Below the pieces are notes generated by a model that made no database searches, was not told where the DNA came from, and saw only the letters and a program-made list of their open reading frames with translations. From contig CAJNDS010002368.1 of NCBI GenBank assembly GCA_905221605.1, forward strand, positions 654,311 to 718,310: a stretch of DNA of 64,000 nucleotides. Direction: 5' to 3'. A program made the position numbers and the translations under genes. The stretch is from Symbiodinium natans (taxonomy: Eukaryota; Sar; Dinophyceae; Suessiales; Symbiodiniaceae). The stretch's first letter is position 1; each line of letters opens with the position of its first letter. Below, piece after piece: positions 55,670 to 64,000 of the stretch.

Positions 55670-56627
55670 CTTGGTACCCCAGTAACCACATTACACTAAG
55701 GGTGCCGTTTTTTGTTTTGGGTTTAGGGTTTGGGGTTTAGGGTTTAGAGTTACTTTATAAGGGAACCTTTGATGGGTACAACTGGGCTACCAAGACATGC
55801 CGTCCCACAGAAAGATTGCCGAGCGTACCCGATTTGGGGGGGGGGGGGGGTTTCCGAGGTTAGGGGGTACCTTATCGGGGTCCTTATTTTAAGCGGATCC
55901 CTATTATTTGGGGGGTCTATATTAAGGAACCCTAAACCCTATACCCTAAACCCTAAACCCTAAATAGGGTCCCTTATTTTCGCAAACTCCCATTTGTGCT
56001 TCAGTCGGCGTTGAAAATTTCCAACACCGAGACAGATCTTTTAAGGGCTGGGTTTAGGGTTAGGGTTTAGGGTTTGGGTTTGGGGTTTGGGGTTTAGGGT
56101 TTATATAGGGTTTAGGGCTTATAGGGTTTAGGGGCTAGTCTCGCACGATCCCTTTGCCAACCACAGCCATGTCAAGACCAGTGACGTGGCTTAGAGGCCA
56201 GGGGCTCTACTTGCCTCCTACTTCGGGGACTAAACCTCACAAATTAGGGGAGTCCTAACTGCCAATTTGTAAGGGCTTTTGGGTGCAGGCTCTATGAAAC
56301 GTGGGGCGTAATCGCGGACGTTGCAGCGTTTAGCAGTTGCGCGTTTCGTGCTCAGGCGCCCCCGGAACAACCAAACAGTTCAGTGGTATGAACCAATCAG
56401 CCCGCAAAGCTACGTGTCAACCCTAAGCCCTAAACCCTAAATCCTGTAAACCCTGAACCACAAACCCTATAAACCCTAACTAAAAACGCTTAAAACGCTA
56501 AAATCGCGAAAAAAACCTAAAATCCCCGGCCCAACGTTTAGAAGGTTAAAGTCTAGGGTTTTAGGCTTTTAGGGGTTTAGGGCCAGAGTTTAGGGCTTAC
56601 AGCCGTGGATACATAGCCAACAACTGC

Positions 56628-56690
56628 TCAATAAAATCCACGCGGCAGGGTGCCGGGCGGCAACGCGGGAGTCGGCGCCGGGCCCGCCAC
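56628..56690 (-). CDS. membrane protein (149 aa) exon 9, stop codon
   Basis: VAGPAPTPALPPGTLPRGFY and TGA. Pro-rich tail after an AG|G acceptor. Its array flanks are reversed relative to other exons, as expected at a gene end. Confidence 0.62.
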   Translation of the reverse strand: MAGPAPTPALPPGTLPRGFY

Positions 56691-59600
56691 CTCTTCTCCG
56701 AGAAGGGCTGAGGGACCCCGACCCTAAACCCTATAAACCTATAAACCCTAAACCCTGGGTTTCTCGAGTTCAAGACCTACCTCTCAAAACATTCCAGAAA
56801 TCCTGGGTGATAAAGGGTAGAACCCCGGCACGCATCGAAATGCCATTTCCACTACCCTGCCCAGCTCCCTAAACCCTAAACTCTAAACCCTAAACCCTAA
56901 ACCCAAAACCCTAAACCACAAACTTGAACATCTGCTCAGGTCTCATCTGCGGCGCCTTCTAGAGCTGTGTCACCTGCGCCTGGAGCGCCGTCGGCATGTC
57001 GTGCTTCTCCACAAGCATTCGGGTTTAGGGTTTAGGTTTAGAGTTTAGGGTTTAGGGTTTAGGGTTTAGGGTTTAGGGTTTAGGGTTCTGCAAGCCCATT
57101 CTCGGAATCTGGCGTCCTTTGCGTTGGCACGAACTTGCCTTCGGAGTGCCAGCAACGATGCCACAGTGCACAAGCCACGCCACCATTGTCGTCAGTCAGT
57201 GGCAAAGTGAGCAGCTCAAACAAAGAAAGCCCTGTAAACCCACAAGCCCTACAAGCCCCTGCAAGCCTTATAAGCCTTACACCCTACACCCTGAAAAGCC
57301 CGTAAGCCCTATCAACACTTAAACTTCACTAAACCCTGAAACCTTAAACCCCTATAAACCCTGAACTAACCCCTAACCCCTAAACCCTAAACCCTAAACC
57401 CTAAGCCCTAAACCCTAAACCCTAAACCCGCTTAAACCCCTTCAAACCCTCAAGCCTGCAACTCAACATGTTCACCAAGTTCTGGGTCATGGTTAGAGGG
57501 CATAGCCCGCAAAGATCTACCTGAGGCGTTCTTGAGGCACTGTAAGTAGGGTTTAGGGTTTAGGATTTAGGGTTTAGGGTTTAGGGTTTAGGGTTTAGGG
57601 TTTAGGGTTTACCCTATAAACGTCCCAGCCCATGAGACCGTAGAAGCCACCCTGCCCTGTAGGCTTTACAAGCCCTTTGGCCCCCTATCAGCCGCATATA
57701 TATATATATATATCCAACCATCAAAACCCTAAACTTAAACCCAAACCTTAAACCTCTTTGCCCAAGAAGCCTTAAGAACCCTACTGAAACAATGCGAAAA
57801 ATGCTAAACCCAAATCGAGGAGGAGGTAGCCAGACTTTAAAGCACCCAAACGCCACCAAGGTGCAACCAAAAAGGCTCTACACTCCTTGCAGGGCTTAGG
57901 GTTTGGTGTTCAGCCCTAAACCCCCTAAACCCTAAACCCTAAACCCTAAACCCTAAACCCTAAACCCTGAACCCCAAACCCTGGGGTAAACCCCAAACCC
58001 TGAAGCCTGAGCCGCCGAGTCTTGAAGCCCTGCGCGGAAGCCTCCCTCCCTAGCCTAGACCCGATAAACCCCAAACCCCAAACCCTTAACCCTCAACTCT
58101 AAGAAGTCCTAGCCCTGAACCCTGAACCCTAAACCCGAAACCCTAAACCCTAAACCTTTCTTAACACAACCCAAAGGCCTCCCGCCCTAAAGCCGAACCC
58201 TGAGCCCTGGTCCTTAAAGCTCCCCAGCCCTGCACAACCCCCGCCCAAAACAAACCCCGAAGGCCCCCTCAATAAAACAAACCATGAACCCTAAACCCTG
58301 AACCCTGAACCCTGAACCCTAAACCCTAAACCCTAAACCCTAAACCCTAAACCCTAAACCCGAACTAAAGACATTGAAGTACTCAATCCTGCCTGGGTGG
58401 CGCCATAGTGCCAAGCACGCAGCTGAAGCCATGCAAACATCATGACCTGGAAAGGTTTAGGGTTTAGGGTTTAGGGTTCAGGGTTTAGAGTTTAGGTTTA
58501 GGGTTTAGGGTTTTGGGTTTAGGGTTTGGGCTTTCGGTGTGGTGAGAATGGCTTTAGGTCCCTTTTTTGAGACGTGGTAGGATTTGCAGAAACGTTGTTG
58601 AGGGTCCTAAGGTTGTTCAGAGTTCTTTGGGGGCTTTGTTATTTAATATTCAACATCGGGCAGCCGGGTTCTTATGTACAAACGGTCAGCGTTTCAGATT
58701 ATGCCTTGGTTCACGGTATTCGGGTAAGGGCGCTTACAGTGCAATGCTGGATTCATAGATCATCCCTTACCAGAATCAGTGAATCACCATGATCTAGGCT
58801 GCCCCCAAGAGCATCATTCACTAACCCTAAACCCTAAACCCTAAACCCTAAACCCTAAACCCTAAACCCTAAACCCTAAACCCTAAACCCTAAACCCTAG
58901 ACCCAGGCACCTCTGGGACCTCGGAGTGTCAATGCAGCCGGGGAGCACAGAAGCCGATGGTGCTGCCCAGGACCTTTTGGGGTTTAGGGTTTAGGGTTTA
59001 GGGTTTAGGGTTTCGGGTTTAGGGTTTAGGGTCTAGGGTTTAGGGCTTAGGCTTTAGGAGTGTGATCGTCTAGGGTTTCGGGTTTAGGGTTATGATCGTT
59101 TTGTTTAGCGCGTAGGGTTCAAGTTGTGAGGGTTGCTCGAAGGGTAGTTATAAGGAGGCTTCTGTTACGGGCATAGGTAGGGCATCTTCAATTGAAACCC
59201 TATTTAGGGTACGGTTTTTTAAAGTACCTTAAATAGGGTGTTGATCGGAGGTGAGCTACCTGTGACCCCAACATGGCCCTGCTTTTAGCTGACCATGAAC
59301 CTTCAAGCAGGGCTTACGAGCATTTCGTGTGGACAGAACATGTCTGTGGTTCCTGCGGCTCCTGCTGCTTAGGTGGGGGGGGGGGGGGGGGCAAGCGAGA
59401 TGGGTTTAAGGTCTAGGGATTGTATTGCGTCTGGGGCTTACAGTCTGTGTTGGGCTTTTTCGGGTTCAGGGTTTATGGTCTTCAAAGGGCTGAGGGCTTC
59501 CTAGGTTCAGAATCAAGGGAACCCCTTTCGGGGCAGGTACTTTAGGGCTACGAGTGTTGGATCGTGGTTTGACTTACCCAGACCCCTAGAAAAATCCCAA

Positions 59601-62600
59601 ATTCTAGATTCCTTCACAAAGGGTTCCTCAGAATGACCCAATGTAAGGGCAGTATTTGGGGGCTCTACTTTTTGGATCCTCCCAGCGGTCTGGGTCACTA
59701 AACCCTAAACCCTAAACCCTAAAAGCCAAGCCCTAAACCCTAAACCCTAAACCCTAAACCCTAAACCCTAAACCCTAAACCCTAAACCCTAAACCCTAAA
59801 CCCCTGACACCCTAAACCCCTGACACCCTAAACCCCAAAAAGAAAACCCCTTCCCTCAAGTTGCCCCTGGGAGGCAAGGGCCTTGGAGGCTCGCGGGATG
59901 CTCACGTGGTAGAAGCCCTCCACAGAGATCGTGAGGGCCTGCGTCTCTGGGTGGCCACGGGGGGGGATTTAGGGTTTAGGGTTTAGGGTTTAGGGTTTAG
60001 GGTTTAGGGTTTAGGGTTTAGGGTTTAGGGTTTAGGGTTTAGGAGTAGAAGATGTAGGCTTTGGGGTTTAGGGTGTAGGTTTTGGGGTTTAGGATCAAAA
60101 TATTCGGAAAGTTGGCGGCCCCAGCAGACACCCCTATCCCTGGGAGGTCATGAGCGTTAAACCCACCCCTGATCCCGGAGCATTACGGCTTCGGGTTTAG
60201 GGTTTAGGGTTTAGGGTTTAGGGTTTAGGGTTTAGGGTCTAGGGTCTAGGGTCTAGGGTCTAGGGTCTAGGGTCTAGGGTCTAGGGTCTAGGGTCTAGGG
60301 TCTAGGGTTTAGGGTTTAGGGTTGAGGGTCTAGGGTCTAGGGTCTAGGGTCTAGGGTTTAGGGTTTAGGGTTTAGGGTTTAGGGTTTAGGGTTTAGGGTT
60401 CAGGTTGTACGGCTTCGGGTTTCGGGTTTCGGGTTGAGGCTGTGGCTTGCGCCGCAAGCCTCAGGAATCCCATTGGGAAGGGAGTAAGGCGAGGCCCACC
60501 ACCTCCTCTTGCTGACCTGCTCAAGTTCAGGAGGACGGAGAAAGTTTCAGCCTCGAGAGTTTAGGGTGTTGGGTTTAAGGTTCCTTCAAGTGGTCTCTCG
60601 TCTTCCAGTCTCTTTTGCTGCGTGCTCTCGTGCTCAAACCGCCTGCTTCAAAACGGTCTAAGTTTGGTGGCTAAGTGTTCAGGGTTGCAAGGATTGAGGC
60701 GGAGGTTTCGGGATGGGCTTGGGTAGCTAAAAGTAGGGTCATATAGAAGCACCCTAAATTAGGCGAAGACCAGATATATTCATACCCTACTTCTAACCCC
60801 ACGAATAATTACCCATGGACCTCCAAGTAACCCTCAACCTGAAACCTTAAGACCGCCTGTAACTACCCATGAACCTCCAAGTAGCCAGAACCAAAATCTT
60901 TACGAGAACACGCAGGCGCCTCGGCCCCAAACCACGAAGCCGATAACAAACCTTCTTAAGTCTGTAGTAGGGTTTAGGGTTTCGGGTTTAGGGTTTAGGG
61001 TTTAGGGTTTTTATGGTTTAGGGTCTAGGCTTTAGGGTGCCTTAGATGACACCCACCCTGGGCCTGCCAGAAGTACGCAGTACCAGCTATGCGGGCTGCT
61101 GTGACCTGCTCTGACATCAACGGCTTCGTCCCCCTAGTTCTTAGTAGGGAATGAGTACCCTGGTTAGGGTTTAGGGTTTAGGGTTTAGGGTTTTGGGTTT
61201 AGGGTTTGGGGTTTAGGGTTTAGGGTTTAGGGTTTAGGGAGTGAGGGCCCTCAATATACCCTTTACGGGATGAGATAGGGCTCTCATTCCCTCGTTCTCT
61301 ACTAAGAGGCAGGAATGCTGATCTTAAAGCGTTGTGGCTTCGGGGCGCTTCAACCAAAAATCCATAACCCCTAGAAACGAAACCCTACACCGCATTGCAA
61401 AGTGACATGCCTGCTACGGACATTTTGGGGAATCTGGACCCCTGGTTCCTCACGGCAGGGTTCCGAGTGCCAAGGGTTTAAGGAGTTTGGGCTTACTTGA
61501 AGGTTCGTGGGTAGTTATGGGTAGGGTTAGAAGTTCCCAAACTAAAGTTCGAAGCAATTCTAACTACAGATACCATATGCGCAACCCAGCTTATAACGAC
61601 CCATGAATCTCCATGCATGGTTCGGGTTCTAGAGGGCAGTGGCTTCTACGAGACTTAGGGTTCTACGACTTCGGCTTTCACAACCTTGAGAGGAGCCGCA
61701 CAGGGAGTCGCAATCCAGGGGGCGTAACTCCTAAACCCTGACCCTCAACCCCAAACTCTGCGAAACCCTACAGATCAGTAGGGTTGAGAGCTTCGGGTGT
61801 CGAGCTGTGGGTTCTTCTTGGCTTACTTGAAGGTTTATGGGCAGCAAACCAGTAGGATTCTAAGTACCCCAAAACAAAATCACACCAACTTTCGTGATAG
61901 CTGCCCCAACCCTAACCCTAAACCCTAAACCCCTAGAACCCTAAACCCAATAAAAATGAGCCCATGGTTCTTCCCGTGAGAGATTCAACCCGAGCAGGGC
62001 GTGCCTCATTGCCGAAAGCACTCCGGATCTTCATGCCGCCCAACCTCAGCAAAGACTTGGGGGTTGAGGAGTTCCCCGAATATAGGGGCCTTAATGTTTA
62101 GAATAGAGTTTTGGGGGTTATTATAGTATAATTGTGAAGGGACCATAAGCGAATACAATTAGCTATTATTACGACCTACAGAGTACTTGAAGGAAGGTTC
62201 ATGAGTAAACATAAGTTTGGTTTTTAGTAGCGTAGCTAAAATTAAAACTGGCTGTCACTCTATTAGGGTACTTGTAACCCTGCCCCGAACCCTGAACCCT
62301 GAACGCTTATAAAGTCTAGGCCGAAAAACAATAAACTCTGTAGATCCCCTTGTCCCGCATGCACCATCCGATCTGCTCCTCCCGGAAGCTTCTCATGTAG
62401 TTCACAGGCTCTTTTGTTCGCCAAGCACATATCTCACACACTGCAACCCTAAACCCTAAACCCTAAACCCTAAACCCTAAACCCTAAACCCTAAACCCTA
62501 AACCCCTTCTTGCCAGCTCCACACCATGACTGTCGACAGCAGCTTTGCGTGGGCTGAGCCTCACGCGGGAAGGTGTTGCCGCCGAACGAGGGTTTAGGGT

Positions 62601-62989
62601 TTAGGGCTTAGGGCTTAGGGCTTAGGGCTCAGGGTTTAAGGATTGAAATCGACATCCTGGAACCCTTTGTTTGAGGGTTGAGGGTTGAGGGGTCAGGGAT
62701 TGAGGGGGGGGGGTTAGGGTTTAGGGTTTAGGTCCCTAAAGGCCAGCTGAGGAGTTTAGGGTTCGGGGCTCGGGGGGTATTTAGGTTTCAGGCGGTGTGA
62801 ATCTAAACCCTAAACCCTAAACCCTAAACCCTAAACCCTAAACCCTAAACCCTAAACCCTAAGCCCTAACGCCTAGGAGCTCATTTTAAGGGCTGCAGCG
62901 CCAGACTGCGGTCCCCCAGCCCAGCTTGCTAGAGAACCCGGCAGAAGAAGAACCCCAAGAAAGACCCTCACGAAGAAGGCAACTCCCAT
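56628..62989 (-). CDS. single-pass secretory-pathway membrane protein, 149 residues, function unknown (9 exons)
   Basis: Nine exons with agreeing phases read from ATG (62987-62989) to TGA (56628-56630). The N-terminus MGVAFFVRVFLGVLLLPGSL followed by ASWAGG is a clear signal peptide. A luminal part (LSPRKAAVDSHGVEL, VSKRRWWASPYSLPNGIPE, ALTISVEGFYH) leads to one membrane helix (VLGSTIGFC joined to VMMFAWLQL). A cytosolic tail of about 55 residues follows (RAWHYG, RSLRAMPSNHDPELGEHVEL, KHDMPTALQAQ, VAGPAPTPALPPGTLPRGFY). The layout suggests a type I membrane protein. I recognise no family. Donors are mostly GC, with two GTs beside each membrane boundary. Complete phase agreement over eight introns makes chance unlikely. 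Confidence 0.72.
56974..57006 (-). CDS. membrane protein (149 aa) exon 8
   Basis: KHDMPTALQAQ followed by a GT donor; reading on would meet a TAG four codons later. Confidence 0.62.
57456..57520 (-). CDS. membrane protein (149 aa) exon 7
   Basis: RSLRAMPSNHDPELGEHVEL then Gln; AG|G acceptor, GC donor. Confidence 0.68.
58404..58446 (-). CDS. membrane protein (149 aa) exon 6
   Basis: VMMFAWLQLRAWHY plus one base; second half of the membrane helix; GC donor. Confidence 0.7.
58947..58973 (-). CDS. membrane protein (149 aa) exon 5
   Basis: VLGSTIGFC, first half of the membrane helix; AG|G acceptor and GC donor. Confidence 0.65.
59906..59938 (-). CDS. membrane protein (149 aa) exon 4
   Basis: ALTISVEGFYH, AG|G acceptor, GTGAGC donor. 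Confidence 0.7.
60225..60410 (+). repeat. TTTAGGG array with homogeneous TCTAGGG blocks
   Basis: Six TTTAGGG units, then about ten TCTAGGG, a TTTAGGG interval, four more TCTAGGG, then TTTAGGG again. A single-base variant has been amplified in blocks. Confidence 0.95.
60460..60516 (-). CDS. membrane protein (149 aa) exon 3
   Basis: VSKRRWWASPYSLPNGIPE, AG|G acceptor, GC donor. Array flanks are weak on its right. Confidence 0.6.
60718..60885. mobile_element. MITE-like element plus adjacent half copy
   Basis: Right end TACCCATGGACCTCCAAGTA at 60810-60829 and a second CTACCCATGAACCTCCAAGT at 60864-60883. Confidence 0.55.
61494..61617. mobile_element. MITE-like element, GGTTCATGGGTAG family
   Basis: TACTTGAAGGTTCGTGGGTAG-type left end and GACCCATGAATCTCCATGCA right end. 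Half copies follow at 61822 and 62184. Confidence 0.6.
62444..62505 (-). repeat. CCCTAAA array left of membrane protein (149 aa) exon 2
   Basis: Eight to nine perfect units ending nine bases from the exon donor. Confidence 0.95.
62514..62559 (-). CDS. membrane protein (149 aa) exon 2
   Basis: LSPRKAAVDSHGVEL after AG|G with a split Gln codon; GC donor. Confidence 0.65.
62907..62989 (-). CDS. membrane protein (149 aa) exon 1, signal peptide
   Basis: ATG then a hydrophobic run ending near SLASWAGGP; GT donor in phase 2. Confidence 0.75.
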
Positions 62990-64000
62990 TGGGTTTAGGG
63001 TTTAGGGTTTAGGGTTTAGGGTTTAGGGCTTAGGGCTTAGGGCTCAGGGTTTAAGGCTCAGAGTTTAGGGCTTTGGACTGGTACCCCCCTTCTGTGCTTA
63101 GGGAAAAACCTGCACCCTGAGACATGTTATGCTGTCCCCTACTGAAGTGTCGAGAGGCTTAAGATTCTCAAACAAGGGCAACTTCTTCGAGGAATGGGAC
63201 CCCTAAACCCTAAACCCTAAACCCTAAACCCTAAACCCTAAACCCCAGAACCTTGCACCTGACTCCTAGGGTTTAGGGTTTAGGGTTTAAGGTTTAGGGT
63301 TTAAGTTTTAGGGTTTAGGGTTCAGGGTTTCGACTATCGTGGTAGCCCCATTTAAAAAATCGCGACTACTTGGATACCAACTACTTGGAAAAAACTGGAA
63401 TACTCGCACCAAGTGATGAACTTCTTAAACTTGGGTTAACAGTCCCGAGCCCCTACACCACTGCTTTTGGCTCTCTAAACCCTAAGACCGTAAACCCTAA
63501 ACCCCAAACCCTAAACCGTAAACCCTAAACCCCAAACCCCAAACCCTGAATGCCAAACCCGAAACCCGAAACCCTAAACCCTAAACCCTGAACGCTGAAC
63601 CCTAAACCCTAAACCCTACACCCTAAACCCTAAACCCCAAGACCCTAAACCGCAAGCCGCGTGACATCATGAAGAGCCAAGCCCAGCCCCGCTTCTTCTT
63701 GCTCCTGCCATGGGGGTTGAGGGTTGAGGGTTTAGGGTTGAGGGTTTAGGGTTTAGGGTATAGGGTTCTAGGGTTTAGGGTTTAGGGTTTGGGGTTTGGG
63801 GTTTAAGGCTTAGGGTTCGGGCTTGGGGTTTAGGGTTAGGGTTTAGGGTGTAGGGTCCCCCTCCCCCCCCCCCCTCTCCCCCCTCTCCCCCAAATAATCC
63901 CCCAATCCCCTGAAAAACGTTTAGGGTCCAGGGTTTAGTATCCTCTGTAGGGTTTAGGGTTTAGGGTATAGGGGCCCTGAACCCTACATCAACCCTGACC
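62990..64000. other. right end of window, repeats only
   Basis: TTTAGGG at 62993-63060, CCCTAAA at 63200-63245, mixed degenerate repeats 63475-63650 and 63715-63860, a C-rich tract 63856-63895. Apart from the tentative exon at 63658-63706 I see no gene. Confidence 0.5.
63658..63706 (-). CDS. possible exon of an unidentified gene to the right or a 5' untranslated exon
   Basis: After GGCAG|G the frame EQEEAGLGLALHDVT is open and lies between CCCTAAA and TTTAGGG/GAGGG arrays, the normal exon position. No partner exon can be named. Confidence 0.25.

Overview
This looks like nuclear DNA of a dinoflagellate or close relative. The reasons are introns with mainly GC, GT and GA donors and AG|G acceptors, plant-type TTTAGGG/CCCTAAA repeats, all recognised genes on one strand, and a membrane-protein family I associate with dinoflagellates. 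That assignment is inference. No tRNA, rRNA, CRISPR or bacterial operon is visible.

Most long open frames in this window are not genes. The genes lie in very short exons (about 20-110 nt, a few longer) on the minus strand. I assembled them by matching protein families and checking splice phase at each join. From right to left: (1) a novel 149-residue secretory-pathway single-pass membrane protein, 9 exons, 62989-56628; (2) a small basic protein of about 108 residues, 55669-52551; (3) a multi-pass membrane protein of about 530 residues, 52413-46660; (4) a secreted M14 zinc carboxypeptidase, starting at 46349 and running off the left edge (last exon seen 534-609); (5) a bacterial-type DctA dicarboxylate/amino-acid:cation symporter, 24 exons, 32438-9619. 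Gene 5 lies wholly inside one 26.4-kb intron of gene 4, in the same orientation. A frame-broken GTPase-like gene (24067-22691) lies inside an intron of dctA, giving a three-level nest.

The most striking feature is the intron architecture. In sense orientation most introns run donor - (TTTAGGG)n - spacer - (CCCTAAA)n - acceptor. On the given strand almost every exon therefore sits between a CCCTAAA array on its left and a TTTAGGG array on its right. The two arrays are complementary in the transcript and could pair over tens to more than 100 bases, bringing the splice sites together. I read this as an introner-like system made of telomere-type repeat. A bacterial-type gene carrying 23 such introns suggests the introns spread after the gene was acquired.

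The rest is intron spacer: small inverted-repeat elements, tandem repeats (46-bp units at 36 kb, 11-bp units at 25 kb, about 45-bp units at 34.6 kb), homopolymer C/G runs, AT-rich islands and local duplications. Exon ends given here are predictions from homology plus phase. RNA evidence would be decisive.
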